Below are positions 41,472 to 50,338 of a stretch of 55,750 nucleotides of DNA, piece after piece. Each line of letters begins with the position of its first letter. The stretch's first letter is position 1. The DNA comes from Candidatus Jacksonbacteria bacterium RIFCSPLOWO2_02_FULL_44_20 (GTDB taxonomy: Bacteria; Patescibacteriota; Patescibacteriia; UBA9629), in NCBI GenBank assembly GCA_001818155.1, contig MHJU01000009.1:1-55750 (forward strand), in the 5' to 3' direction. The position numbers were made by a program, and so were the translations under genes. The notes under the pieces are model-generated. The model was not told where the DNA came from. It saw only the letters and a program-made list of their open reading frames with translations, and did no database searches.

Positions 41472-42314
41472 ATGGCGATAAAACTTTACAAACCAACAAC
41501 TCCCGGAAGACGCGGCGCCAGCGTTGTAAACACTTCGCATCTTGACCAAAAGAGACCGGAGCGCTCCTTAAAAGTTATCATTAAAGAAAAGGGCGGACGA
41601 AACAATCAAGGTAAAATCAGCGTACGACATAAAGGTGGAGGCGCAAAACGATTTTATCGCATTATTGATTTTAAGCGCAACAGATATGACGATGCGGCAT
41701 TGGTAATCGCGCTTGAATACGATCCAAACCGAACCGCTCATATCGCGCTTATCCAATATCCGGACGGGGAAAAACGATATATCTTAGCTCCGGAAGGGTT
41801 GCAAAAAAATCAACAAGTTTTATCCACTCGCTCTCAAAAAATTCCGATTGAACCTGGAAACGCTATTCCTCTGAAAGATATTCCGCCTGGCATGTCAGTG
41901 CATAACATTGAGATTGAACCATGTAAAGGCGGTGTACTGGTGCGTTCCGCTGGACTTTCAGCAACACTGCAAGTAGTGGAAGGCGGTTATGCACAGCTTA
42001 AAATGCCATCAGGAGAAGTGCGAAAGGTAAAGGAACTCTGCTTGGCTACGATCGGAGTCGTATCAAATTCGGACTACAGAAATGTTCGACTCGGCAAAGC
42101 GGGACGGATGCGGCACTTTGGAATCCGTCCAACAGTTACTGGAAAATCAATGAATCCAGTAGACCATCCGCATGGGGGAGGAGAGGGGCATCAGCCGATT
42201 GGATTAAAAGGGCCAAAAACGAAATGGGGCAAACTCGCGCTCGGAGTAAAAACACGCAGAAAGAAGCCAACAGACAAATTTATTTTACAAAGACGTAAGA
42301 AGAAGAAAAAATAA
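41472..42314 (+). CDS. rplB: Ribosomal protein L2
   Basis: Primary rRNA-binding protein needed for peptidyl transferase activity and subunit joining. The 280-residue protein is full length, with RHKGGGAKRFYRIIDFKR near the start and the conserved HPHGGGEGHQPIG near the C-terminus holding the key histidine. One of few genes here with a clear Shine-Dalgarno sequence (AAGGAG, within the end of rplW). Confidence 0.98.
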   Translation: MAIKLYKPTTPGRRGASVVNTSHLDQKRPERSLKVIIKEKGGRNNQGKISVRHKGGGAKRFYRIIDFKRNRYDDAALVIALEYDPNRTAHIALIQYPDGEKRYILAPEGLQKNQQVLSTRSQKIPIEPGNAIPLKDIPPGMSVHNIEIEPCKGGVLVRSAGLSATLQVVEGGYAQLKMPSGEVRKVKELCLATIGVVSNSDYRNVRLGKAGRMRHFGIRPTVTGKSMNPVDHPHGGGEGHQPIGLKGPKTKWGKLALGVKTRRKKPTDKFILQRRKKKKK

Positions 42315-42328
42315 TTTAAACTTTTTTC

Positions 42329-42664
42329 ATGTCACGCTCACTAAAAAAAGGGCCATACATCAACGAAAAATTAGTAAAAAAAATAACAGATTTACCGCGC
42401 AATTCAAAAACGGTTGTTAAAACATGGGACAGAGCTTGCACGATCACCCCGGAGATGGTAGGGTACACAGTCGGCGTGCACAATGGGAAAGTGCATGTTT
42501 CTGTTTTTATTACAGAGGAAACGGTCGGGCATCGCCTTGGCGAATTTTCTCCAACACGCAAATTCATACGACATGGAGGAAAAATGCAGAGAGAAATTGA
42601 ACAAAAAGCCGCAACAGCAACAGCGGAAAAATCAAAACTTGAAACAACGCCGCAGAAGAAGTAA
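42329..42664 (+). CDS. rpsS: Ribosomal protein S19
   Basis: Head protein of the small subunit, complexed with S13. The 111-residue protein has the family core [18 protein letters not shown] to [14 protein letters not shown] (about residues 1-87), followed by a 24-residue charged, alanine/glutamine-rich tail not found in most bacteria. Confidence 0.97.
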   Translation: MSRSLKKGPYINEKLVKKITDLPRNSKTVVKTWDRACTITPEMVGYTVGVHNGKVHVSVFITEETVGHRLGEFSPTRKFIRHGGKMQREIEQKAATATAEKSKLETTPQKK

Positions 42665-42690
42665 TACCTTTTCTCAAAACTAAATTCACT

Positions 42691-43209
42691 ATGGAAGTTA
42701 TTGCAAAACTTAATAAATACCGACAATCGCCGCGCAAGGTGCGCATAGTGGCCGACCTTATACGGGGCATTCATGCAAACGAAGCTATGAACCAACTTGA
42801 ATTTGTCAATAAACGAGCGGCTCTTCCAATTAAAAAACTCCTCTCTTCCGCAATTGCAAACGCTGTGAACAATTTTTCATTGAAAAGAGAAAATCTGTAT
42901 GTTAAACAAATTGCTGTTGACGGCGGGTCGGTTATCAAACGATGGATGCCGCGGGCATTCGGACGAGCGTCGGAAATCCGCAAACGCACGAGCCTGATTA
43001 CGATAGTGCTTGATGAAAAAATTGAAACAAGAGAGAAGGGCGATCAAAAAAAATCTAAAACCAAAGAAGCGGCAAAAATCAAAGAAAACGTAAAAGTCGC
43101 ACAATCAGCGTCGCGCAAGACAGTAGAAATTTTACCGCAAAAAACGCGTGGCGCAGTTAAAACCTTGCGCGGTTTTGCGCCAAAAATATTTCAGCGAAAA
43201 TCGGGATAA
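42691..43209 (+). CDS. rplV: Ribosomal protein L22 with C-terminal extension
   Basis: Exit-tunnel protein contacting all 23S domains. Residues 1-110 are the standard fold (YRQSPRKVRIVADLIRG, then the beta-hairpin tip MPRAFGRASEIRKRTS). Residues 111-172 form an extra lysine-rich tail (EKGDQKKSKTKEAAKIKE and onward), making it about 60 residues longer than E. coli L22. Twenty-six bases separate it from rpsS. Confidence 0.97.
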   Translation: MEVIAKLNKYRQSPRKVRIVADLIRGIHANEAMNQLEFVNKRAALPIKKLLSSAIANAVNNFSLKRENLYVKQIAVDGGSVIKRWMPRAFGRASEIRKRTSLITIVLDEKIETREKGDQKKSKTKEAAKIKENVKVAQSASRKTVEILPQKTRGAVKTLRGFAPKIFQRKSG

Positions 43210-43215
43210 TACTAT

Positions 43216-43890
43216 ATGGGTAAAAAAGTTAATCCACTCATCTTCCGTATATCAAACATTAAAAATCCGGCGATCGCCTGGCACGCTCAATGGATTGCCA
43301 AAAAAAACCAATTTGCAAAATATCTTCAAGAAGACGAGATGATCCGTAAAAGCATCAAAAGTCAGACACGCGATGTTGGCATTGATAAGGTAATAATACA
43401 GCGATCCGGAAAAGAGGAAATGGAAATTATTCTTTCTGTTGCAAAGCCGGGAGTAATTATTGGACGGGGTGGCGAAAAAAGCGAACGGTTAAAACGCAAT
43501 ATTGAATCTGTTATTGGTAAAAAACATAAAATTAAACTCACAATCAAAGAACTGCAGAAACCAAATACATCGGCAGAGGTTCTTCTTGAAGAAGCGCGCC
43601 GTTTTATAGAACGAAGGATGCCGTTTCGTAAAGTAATGAAAAAAATTATTGACCTTGCGAAAAAAGCTGGAGCGCAGGGAATTAAAATTTCCATGGCAGG
43701 ACGATTAAATGGAGTAGAAATAGCACGGTATGAAAAACTTGCAACAGGCAAAATGCCTCTTCAAAATCTTAGGGCAAACATTGACTACGCGCGAGGAGCC
43801 GCCTCCACGAAATGGGGGCAGATTGGAATTAAAGTTTGGGTATACAAGGGTGAGGTATTTGAAAATGAAGCTGACCGGGCGCTAACTTAA
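43216..43890 (+). CDS. rpsC: Ribosomal protein S3
   Basis: mRNA-entry protein with helicase role. The 224-residue protein shows the KH domain with VIIGRGGEKSERLKRN and the C-terminal domain with GAQGIKISMAGRLNGVEIAR. Length and motifs are standard, apart from the N-terminal LIFRISNIKNPAIAWHAQW. Confidence 0.97.
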   Translation: MGKKVNPLIFRISNIKNPAIAWHAQWIAKKNQFAKYLQEDEMIRKSIKSQTRDVGIDKVIIQRSGKEEMEIILSVAKPGVIIGRGGEKSERLKRNIESVIGKKHKIKLTIKELQKPNTSAEVLLEEARRFIERRMPFRKVMKKIIDLAKKAGAQGIKISMAGRLNGVEIARYEKLATGKMPLQNLRANIDYARGAASTKWGQIGIKVWVYKGEVFENEADRALT

Positions 43891-43892
43891 AT

Positions 43893-44309
43893 ATGTTATT
43901 ACCAAAAAAATTAAAACACAGAAAATGGCACAAGGTAGCCGGCAATAGCGGCGCGGCAATCGCATCGCGCACGAATACTCTAAGTTTTGGCGGATTTGGT
44001 CTACAGGCTCAAACAGAAAGCTGGGTGAGCTCGCGACAGATTGAAGCCGCGCGCCGCGCAATGCGTCATGCTCTGCAAAAAGGAGGTAAAATCTGGATTC
44101 GCATTTTCCCTGATAAACCGGTTACCGCAAAAGGCAACGAAATACCAATGGGCGGAGGAAAAGGCGCTCTTGACCGGTTTGTTAGAAACGTCAAACCAGG
44201 CACTGTAATGTTTGAGATTGATGGAGTTTCAAGAAAAGAAGCTACAGAAGCGATTAGACTTGCGTCTCGCAAACTGCCGGTTAAAACAAAGTTACTGGTT
44301 AAAGAATAA
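43893..44309 (+). CDS. rplP: Ribosomal protein L16
   Basis: Large-subunit protein that helps position tRNA in the A site. In 138 residues it has the N-terminal MLLPKKLKHRKWHK, the central RQIEAARRAMRHALQKGGKI and GGGKGALDRFVRNVKPG. The arginine hydroxylated in E. coli (R81) corresponds to the PMGGGKGA loop region. Two bases after rpsC. Confidence 0.97.
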   Translation: MLLPKKLKHRKWHKVAGNSGAAIASRTNTLSFGGFGLQAQTESWVSSRQIEAARRAMRHALQKGGKIWIRIFPDKPVTAKGNEIPMGGGKGALDRFVRNVKPGTVMFEIDGVSRKEATEAIRLASRKLPVKTKLLVKE

Positions 44310-44314
44310 CGACT

Positions 44315-44497
44315 ATGAAACCACAGGAACTGCGACAACTGGATACTGCGGCTTTGATTCGTCTTCTAAATGAAGAGCGTGAAAAACTTAGGGAATTGCG
44401 ATTTAAGACAGGGCAGGGACAACTTAAGAATGTGAAAGAGATTAAAGCGGTTAGAACGCTCATCGCTCAAATTAAAACCATAACTCATAAGATATGA
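44315..44497 (+). CDS. rpmC: Ribosomal protein L29
   Basis: A 60-residue two-helix protein at the tunnel exit. KPQELRQLDTAALIRLLNEE is the first helix and RFKTGQGQLKNVKEIKAVRT the linking region and second helix. Standard size. The stop overlaps the rpsQ start by ATGA. Confidence 0.94.
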   Translation: MKPQELRQLDTAALIRLLNEEREKLRELRFKTGQGQLKNVKEIKAVRTLIAQIKTITHKI

Positions 44498-44736
44498 AAC
44501 ATCCATCAAAAAAAAGGCAATTTACTGGAACTGTAGTATCTAGTAAGATGAATAAAACTGTTGTGGTTGAAATTGCGCGAGTCACTGTTCAGCCAAAATA
44601 TCGTAAACGATATACAAGGGTGGTGAAATTCAAAGCTCATGATGAAAAAAATTCGTGTCAGCCTGGAGAAATAGTTACCATTCAGGAATGTAAGCCCATC
44701 TCAAAAGAAAAATCGTGGAGGGTGATTAAAAAATAA
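44494..44736 (+). CDS. rpsQ: Ribosomal protein S17
   Basis: Early-assembling small-subunit protein of 80 residues with an OB fold. [20 protein letters not shown] and the later [15 protein letters not shown]-like segment ([16 protein letters not shown]) are typical, as is the ending [13 protein letters not shown]. Confidence 0.96.
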   Translation: MKHPSKKRQFTGTVVSSKMNKTVVVEIARVTVQPKYRKRYTRVVKFKAHDEKNSCQPGEIVTIQECKPISKEKSWRVIKK

Positions 44737-44738
44737 CA

Positions 44739-45110
44739 ATGGTTCAACCACGTTCCTTCTTACAATCAGCAGACAACAGCGGAGCAAAAAAATTAATGGT
44801 GATTCGTGTTCTCGGGGGCTATAAAAAACGTTATGCGCGTATTGGCGACATTGTTACCTGCAGTGTGAAAGAAGCACTTCCGCGTTCAAGCGTAAAAAAG
44901 GGAGAGGTCGTGCATTGTGTTATTGTTCGGACAAGAAAAGAATTCATGCGCAAAACAGGAATCGGCATCCGATTTAATGAAAATGCCGGAGTAATTATTG
45001 ATAAAAAATCAAAGGAACCGAAAGCAACACGCATATTCGGGCCGATACCAAGAGAATTGCGTGATTGGGGATATAAAAAAATTATTTCCTTGGCTCCAGA
45101 GGTATTATGA
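44739..45110 (+). CDS. rplN: Ribosomal protein L14
   Basis: Inter-subunit bridge protein of 123 residues. It begins [20 protein letters not shown] and contains [29 protein letters not shown] and ends [18 protein letters not shown]. Standard length. It overlaps rplX by four bases. Confidence 0.98.
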   Translation: MVQPRSFLQSADNSGAKKLMVIRVLGGYKKRYARIGDIVTCSVKEALPRSSVKKGEVVHCVIVRTRKEFMRKTGIGIRFNENAGVIIDKKSKEPKATRIFGPIPRELRDWGYKKIISLAPEVL

Positions 45111-45418
45111 AAATTAAACGCAACGACATGGTGCATATTCTATTAGGCAAAGATCGCGGTAAAACCGGGAAAGTGTTGCAGGTATTTCCAAAACTAAAAC
45201 GAGTAAGCGTTGAGGGTGTTAATATCCTTATTAAAAACTTAAAACCAAAGAAGAGCGGCGAGAAGGGACAACGAATCAATTATCCGTCTCCTCTAAATAT
45301 ATCCAACCTTGCCCTTTTGTGCACAAAATGCGGAAAGCCGACACGAGTTGGGTTTAAAATTTTAGAGAACAAGAAAAAAGCCAGGGTCTGCAAAAAATGT
45401 AAAGAGATTATTGAATAG
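45107..45418 (+). CDS. rplX: Ribosomal protein L24
   Basis: Assembly initiator of the large subunit, 103 residues, with the KOW motif ([20 protein letters not shown]). The C-terminal part carries a CxxC...CxxC zinc ribbon ([12 protein letters not shown] and CKKC), a form found in many bacteria. Confidence 0.96.
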   Translation: MKIKRNDMVHILLGKDRGKTGKVLQVFPKLKRVSVEGVNILIKNLKPKKSGEKGQRINYPSPLNISNLALLCTKCGKPTRVGFKILENKKKARVCKKCKEIIE

Positions 45419-45425
45419 TACACAT

Positions 45426-45962
45426 ATGAATTTTCAAGATCATTACAAAAAAGATGTTATACCAGAAATGAAAAAAAAATTCGGTTACATGAACGATCTT
45501 GCCGTTCCAAAAATTCTGAAAACAGTGCTTAACGTTGGACTCGGAAAAACGATGAGAGAAGAAAAAACACGCGAACACGTGGATCGCACATTAAAAGCGA
45601 TCACTGGACAAAAACCAATTTTCACGCGCGCTAAAAAATCAATCGCCGGATTTAATATCCGCACAGGAACTATTCTTGGCGCACAGGTAACGCTTCGCGG
45701 AAAACGAATGTATGATTTTCTTTCCAAACTGATCGGCATTGCTATCCCTCGCGTTCGCGACTTTCAAGGACTGCCGCCGACAATCCTTGACAGGAAAGGA
45801 AACTGTACTATAGGGTTAAAGGAATATTTTATATTTCCGGAAGCGCAATTAGAGGACGCGTCGCTCACTCATGGTTTGGAAATTACCATCAGAACGAGCG
45901 CGAAAACAGACTCCGAGGCGCTAGAACTTTTGCGTCTTATGAAATTTCCGTTCAAAACTTGA
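45426..45962 (+). CDS. rplE: Ribosomal protein L5
   Basis: 5S rRNA-binding protein of 178 residues: [40 protein letters not shown] and the end motif [20 protein letters not shown]. The ATG at 45426 is preferred to an upstream in-frame TTG at 45411, which lies inside rplX. Confidence 0.97.
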   Translation: MNFQDHYKKDVIPEMKKKFGYMNDLAVPKILKTVLNVGLGKTMREEKTREHVDRTLKAITGQKPIFTRAKKSIAGFNIRTGTILGAQVTLRGKRMYDFLSKLIGIAIPRVRDFQGLPPTILDRKGNCTIGLKEYFIFPEAQLEDASLTHGLEITIRTSAKTDSEALELLRLMKFPFKT

Positions 45963-45975
45963 AAGCTTTTTCAAA

Positions 45976-46161
45976 ATGGCTAAAAAATCTGATATAGAAA
46001 AAGTTAAGCGAAAACCAAAATTTTCAACGAGAATTATTCGGCGTTGCTGGCGTTGCGGAAGAAATCGCGGATATATACGTTTTTTTAATATGTGCAGAAT
46101 CTGCATTCGCGAAATGGCGGAGCGTGGCGACATTCCTGGAATGAGAAAATCATCGTGGTAA
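45976..46161 (+). CDS. rpsN: Ribosomal protein S14, zinc-binding (type Z)
   Basis: A 61-residue S14 with both CxxC pairs (CWRCGR and CRIC), the zinc form. It ends [11 protein letters not shown] as usual. Type Z S14 is typical of compact genomes and of many Gram-positives. Confidence 0.97.
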   Translation: MAKKSDIEKVKRKPKFSTRIIRRCWRCGRNRGYIRFFNMCRICIREMAERGDIPGMRKSSW

Positions 46162-46176
46162 ATTTATCTTAAACTT

Positions 46177-46563
46177 ATGCATACAGATCCGATTTCCGAT
46201 ATGTTAACCAGAATACGAAACGCGCAAACAGTGAAAAAGAACACTGTCCGCATTCCGTTCTCGCGAATTAACGGAGCTATTTTGATAATCCTCAAAGAAA
46301 ATGGGTTTATTGAAGACGTAAAAATTGATGAGTTTGTAAGTATTGAAGCCACGCTTTCCCGTGATGAGGATGGCCGCGCAAAGATCAAACATATAGAACG
46401 GATCAGTAAACCGGGCAGAAGGTTATATGTGGGAAAAAACGAGATCCCAAGAGTATTAAATGATTATGGCATCGCCATTCTGTCAACGCATAAAGGACTG
46501 ATGACAAACAAAGAAGCGCGCAAAATCGGAATCGGAGGAGAAATAATCTGTGAAGTATATTAA
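46177..46563 (+). CDS. rpsH: Ribosomal protein S8
   Basis: Central assembly protein of the small subunit, 128 residues. DPISDMLTRIRNAQ at the start, RISKPGRRLYVGKNEIPRVL in the middle, and ILSTHKGLMTNKEARKIGIG before the end GGEIICEVY. In E. coli S8 also represses the spc operon. Confidence 0.97.
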   Translation: MHTDPISDMLTRIRNAQTVKKNTVRIPFSRINGAILIILKENGFIEDVKIDEFVSIEATLSRDEDGRAKIKHIERISKPGRRLYVGKNEIPRVLNDYGIAILSTHKGLMTNKEARKIGIGGEIICEVY

Positions 46564-46566
46564 AAT

Positions 46567-47118
46567 ATGAGCCGCATCGGTAAACAACCAGTTATTATTC
46601 CGCCTGACGTTGACGTAGAAATCAAAGAAACATTTGTTATAGTTAAAGGAACAAAAGGAGAGATAAGTGTCGCAATTCCGAAATTAGTCAAAATTACAAA
46701 ACAGGACAATGCGATAACGGTTCAAGTAGAAAATCCGGAAAATCACTTAGAGCGGTCTTTATGGGGAACAATACAGCGTCTTTTAGGAAACGCTATTACC
46801 GGGGTTACAAACGGATTCACAAAAAAATTGCTCATCTCCGGCGTCGGATATAGAGCGCAGATGAAGGACAAAACGCTTGTACTTGAGGTAGGATTCACGC
46901 ATCCTTTAGAATTCGCTCCGCAGGAAGGCGTCACTGTTACAGTTGAAGGAACAAACATAATACTTGTTTCAGGAATTGATAAACAACGCGTCGGAGCTCT
47001 TGCATCGCGCATCCGCGCCGCAAAAAAACCTGAACCTTATAAAGGAAAAGGCATTGCTTACGAAGGAGAAAAAATTCAGCGTAAGGCCGGCAAGCAAGCG
47101 GCGGGAGCTACAAAATAA
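46567..47118 (+). CDS. rplF: Ribosomal protein L6
   Basis: Large-subunit protein near the GTPase centre, 183 residues, with a duplicated fold. MSRIGKQPVIIPPDVDVEI opens it, NAITGVTNGFTKKLLISGVG lies in the middle and RAAKKPEPYKGKGIAYEGE is the C-terminal signature. Two bases separate it from rplR. Confidence 0.97.
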   Translation: MSRIGKQPVIIPPDVDVEIKETFVIVKGTKGEISVAIPKLVKITKQDNAITVQVENPENHLERSLWGTIQRLLGNAITGVTNGFTKKLLISGVGYRAQMKDKTLVLEVGFTHPLEFAPQEGVTVTVEGTNIILVSGIDKQRVGALASRIRAAKKPEPYKGKGIAYEGEKIQRKAGKQAAGATK

Positions 47119-47119
47119 T

Positions 47120-47449
47120 ATGAATAGAATACAACGGCACAAACGATTGAGAAAACGCATTCGCGGCACAAAAGAACAGCCGCGACTTTCCGTGTATCGC
47201 AGTTTAAGAGGTATGTGGGTACAGATTATAGACGATGACGCGCGGACGACTCTCACCTCAACGAGCCATAAAAAAATCGCCAAAAAAATTTCAAAAATGG
47301 AACAAGCGCTTTTACTCGGGCGCATGATTGCGGAACAGGCAAAAGGAAAACATATTTCAAAAATTGTTTTTGATCGCGGGGGTTATCGTTATCACGGACG
47401 AGTCCGCGCTCTTGCCGAAGGCGCGCGAGAAGGCGGATTGTTATTTTAA
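47120..47449 (+). CDS. rplR: Ribosomal protein L18
   Basis: 5S rRNA-binding protein of 109 residues: RLRKRIRGTKEQPRLSVYRS, VFDRGGYRYHGRVRALAEGA and REGGLLF at the end. The ATG at 47120 gives the family N-terminus; the open frame extends back to 46964 within rplF, but that part is unrelated. Confidence 0.97.
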   Translation: MNRIQRHKRLRKRIRGTKEQPRLSVYRSLRGMWVQIIDDDARTTLTSTSHKKIAKKISKMEQALLLGRMIAEQAKGKHISKIVFDRGGYRYHGRVRALAEGAREGGLLF

Positions 47450-47452
47450 TCT

Positions 47453-47923
47453 ATGCAACAGAGAATGAGACAATCAAATATGCGCGGCGCTGGAACTCCG
47501 GATGATGGAATCAATTCAGTTATTTTGGACCTTGCACGCGTTACGCGTGTGCAGAAAGGAGGCAAACGTCTCCGATTTCGTATCTGTGTTGGCATCGGGG
47601 ACAAAAAAGGAAAAGTGGGAATCGCTCTTGCAAAAGGAGCCGACGTGCAAATTGCAGTTGAAAAAGCGACGCGAAAAGCAAAAAAAGATGCGATCACTCT
47701 TCGGATTACAGAAAACGGCACAATTCCGCATATAATTGACATATCGTTTAAGGCCGCGCGTATTCTTTTGAAACCGGCTCCGCCTGGCACTGGAATCAAG
47801 GCTGGCGGCGTAATCCGGACCCTCTGCGATTTAGCCGGCATTCAAAACATTACGGCAAAAATGCTTGGAAACAATAATAAAATCACAAACGCGCAGGCAT
47901 TTATTCGCGGATTTCAAAAATAA
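47453..47923 (+). CDS. rpsE: Ribosomal protein S5
   Basis: Fidelity protein of the small subunit, 156 residues. VTRVQKGGKRLRFRICVGIG, then LKPAPPGTGIKAGGVIRTLC and GNNNKITNAQAF. The N-terminus is shorter than in E. coli. The gene that usually follows, rpmD (L30), is missing: rplO begins 15 bases later. Confidence 0.97.
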   Translation: MQQRMRQSNMRGAGTPDDGINSVILDLARVTRVQKGGKRLRFRICVGIGDKKGKVGIALAKGADVQIAVEKATRKAKKDAITLRITENGTIPHIIDISFKAARILLKPAPPGTGIKAGGVIRTLCDLAGIQNITAKMLGNNNKITNAQAFIRGFQK

Positions 47924-47938
47924 TAACAAAAAGCTAAT

Positions 47939-48394
47939 ATGCCAGTAAAAATTCACAATCTTGCAAGTGTTTCTAAAACTAAACCAAAAAAACGCCTCGG
48001 ACGAGGAAACTCAAGCGGAAAAGGCACATATTCAACTCGCGGTATCAAAGGCCAAAAAGCGCGCTCCGGATCAGGAGGAATGCGTAAACGTTCCGTAATG
48101 CGGCAACTTATCAAAAAAATTCCGAAACTGGGCGGATTCCGCACTCCAGGACCGTTGCCTGTTTCACTTTCTCTTGAAATAATTCAAAAATTTTACGAGG
48201 ACGGAGAAACTGTGAATCGCGCATCGCTCGTTGCAAAAAGAATAATCACAGCGCGTAAAGCGCGTGGAATAATTAAAATCATCGGAAACACGAAAATAAA
48301 AAATCGCCTGCTCATAGAAGGCATACGGCTTTCAAAACAAGCGCAGAGTCTGATTGAAAAAGCGGGCGGCTCGCTTCTGAAACAGGAAACATGA
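47939..48394 (+). CDS. rplO: Ribosomal protein L15
   Basis: Large-subunit assembly protein of 151 residues. The glycine-rich N-terminal stretch (KRLGRGNSSGKGTYSTRGIK, GQKARSGSGG) and the C-terminal NRLLIEGIRLSKQAQSLIEK are typical. It directly follows rpsE with no L30 gene, and overlaps secY by ATGA. Confidence 0.97.
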   Translation: MPVKIHNLASVSKTKPKKRLGRGNSSGKGTYSTRGIKGQKARSGSGGMRKRSVMRQLIKKIPKLGGFRTPGPLPVSLSLEIIQKFYEDGETVNRASLVAKRIITARKARGIIKIIGNTKIKNRLLIEGIRLSKQAQSLIEKAGGSLLKQET

Positions 48395-49683
48395 ATATCG
48401 CGAAATTGAAACAAATATGGCATGCGAAAGACTTGAGGAACGATATACTCTTTGTTCTTGGCATTCTCCTCATTTACAGAATCCTAGCTCACATTCCGAT
48501 TCCTGGAGTGGACGTTGCCGGACTGAAAAATTACCTGGCCGGCAATCAAATTTTGGGTCTCTTAAATATTTTCACAGGCGGGGGACTTTCAAATTTTTCT
48601 CTTGTGATGCTCGGACTTGGCCCTTACATTACCTCTTCAATCATCTTTCAACTTTTGACAATGGTTATCCCGCAGATTGAGGAACTCTCAAAAGAGGGGG
48701 AGCGTGGACAACAAAAAATCAACCAATGGACGCGGTATGCGACAGTGCCGCTTGCGATTCTTCAAAGCTACGCCACAATTGCTCTCATCTCGCGGACCGG
48801 ACAAGGGGCTGGCGCAATTGTATCGTCAATGACAAATTTTGAATTGATTACAGCGATTATAAGCGTTACTGCCGGAACAGTTTTTTTAATGTGGCTCGGG
48901 GAATTAATTTCAGAAAAAAAAATCGGCAACGGGGCTTCTATTCTTATCTTTGCAGGTATCGTCACAGCCCTTCCGCAAGCGGTTATTCAGGCTTGGAGCG
49001 ATCTTTCAACAAATCCCGGAGCGCTTACAGAATATATCATGTTTCTCGCAATCGCCCTTATCTCCATTGCCGCAATTGTGTTTATCACTGAAGGAGAACG
49101 AACAATTCCGATCTCTTATGCAAGGCAGGTTATCGGCTCGCGCATTTACGGAGGATCAAAAACGCATCTTCCACTGCGCGTAAATCCCGCAGGCATGATT
49201 CCGATTATCTTTGCTGTTTCTATCATAGTTTTTCCTTCATTCATTGCGCAATTTTTTCTAGGCGCGCAATCGCCGTTTCTTGTCAAAACCGCGCAATTTA
49301 TTATTGATCTTCTTAATCCAAATCATATTTTTTACGGCGTTTTCTACTTTCTGCTCGTTGTGGGCTTCACTTACTTTTACACAGCGATTATATTTCAGCC
49401 GGCAAAAATCGCTGAAAATCTTCAAAAACAAGGAGGTTTTGTGCCTGGAGTCCGCCCGGGAACCGAAACCGCAGGGTATTTAGGCGGAATTATGAATAAA
49501 CTTCTTTTGGCTGGTTCCTTATTTTTAGGCGCAATCGCGCTTCTGCCGATTCTCATGCAGGGAACCTTTGGGGTAAATCTTGTAATATCCGGCGCTTCAA
49601 TGCTCATTGTTGTCGGAGTGGTTATAGAGACCATCAAACAAATTGACTCTCAACTCATGATGCGCACGTATGAAAATCAGTAA
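48391..49683 (+). CDS. secY: Protein translocase subunit SecY
   Basis: Channel of the Sec translocon, 430 residues, ten membrane segments. Early ILLIYRILAHIPIPGVDVAG, a plug region, SNFSLVMLGLGPYITSSIIF, and KEGERGQQKINQWTRY in the first cytosolic loop. The C-terminal region includes FVPGVRPGTETAGYLGGIMN, the ribosome-contact loop. The last 14 bases overlap adk. Confidence 0.98.
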   Translation: MNIAKLKQIWHAKDLRNDILFVLGILLIYRILAHIPIPGVDVAGLKNYLAGNQILGLLNIFTGGGLSNFSLVMLGLGPYITSSIIFQLLTMVIPQIEELSKEGERGQQKINQWTRYATVPLAILQSYATIALISRTGQGAGAIVSSMTNFELITAIISVTAGTVFLMWLGELISEKKIGNGASILIFAGIVTALPQAVIQAWSDLSTNPGALTEYIMFLAIALISIAAIVFITEGERTIPISYARQVIGSRIYGGSKTHLPLRVNPAGMIPIIFAVSIIVFPSFIAQFFLGAQSPFLVKTAQFIIDLLNPNHIFYGVFYFLLVVGFTYFYTAIIFQPAKIAENLQKQGGFVPGVRPGTETAGYLGGIMNKLLLAGSLFLGAIALLPILMQGTFGVNLVISGASMLIVVGVVIETIKQIDSQLMMRTYENQ

Positions 49684-50338
49684 ACAACACAATCTCCTTA
49701 TCTTTGGCCCGCAAGGGTCCGGCAAAGGAACGCAGGCCGAGATTTTGTCAAAAAAATTTGGCATACCGGCTATCTCTGCTGGAGCGGCTCTGCGGCGAAT
49801 TGCGGACGAAGACAGCGAGCGCGGAAAAAAAGTAAAAGAATATCTAAATAAAGGCGAGCTTGTGCCAGGGGATCTTACAAACGAAATTATGAGAGAACGA
49901 ATTCTTGAAGATGATTGTGAAAAAGGTTTTATCTTTGACGGATTCCCGCGAAACGAAAAACAAATGAACTTTATTCTTAAACAAGGTATTCCGATTGATC
50001 TTCTTATCGTATTACAACTTTCGGATGAAGATGGAGTGAGCCGCATCGCAGGACGGCGCACATGCGCAAATGGGCACCCTTACCATATCAAGTCTGATCC
50101 GCCGAAAATTGAAGGTTTTTGCGATGATCCTTGCAAACTTCCTCTTTTTCAAAGAGAAGACGAAACAGCGGAAGCGATTAAAGAACGCCTGCGCATTTAT
50201 CATGAAGAAACCGAGCCGTTGATAGAAACTTTACGAGAGCGAGGTATTCTAACTCTTGAAATTGACGCAAGGCCAAAAATTCAGGAAATCGCAAACGAAA
50301 TACAAAAAAAGATCTTAGAAACGCATGGTTCATTATAA
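49670..50338 (+). CDS. adk: Adenylate kinase
   Basis: Interconverts ATP + AMP and 2 ADP. The 222-residue protein has the P-loop FGPQGSGKGTQAEIL, the AMP site FDGFPRN and a long-form LID with cysteines: RRTCANGHPYH and GFCDDPCKLPLFQREDET. The zinc-type spacing is unusual, Cx3H and Cx3C rather than Cx2C pairs. The N-terminus overlaps secY by 14 bases and the C-terminus overlaps map by 14. The secY-adk-map order is the classic spc operon end. Confidence 0.96.
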   Translation: MKISKQHNLLIFGPQGSGKGTQAEILSKKFGIPAISAGAALRRIADEDSERGKKVKEYLNKGELVPGDLTNEIMRERILEDDCEKGFIFDGFPRNEKQMNFILKQGIPIDLLIVLQLSDEDGVSRIAGRRTCANGHPYHIKSDPPKIEGFCDDPCKLPLFQREDETAEAIKERLRIYHEETEPLIETLRERGILTLEIDARPKIQEIANEIQKKILETHGSL

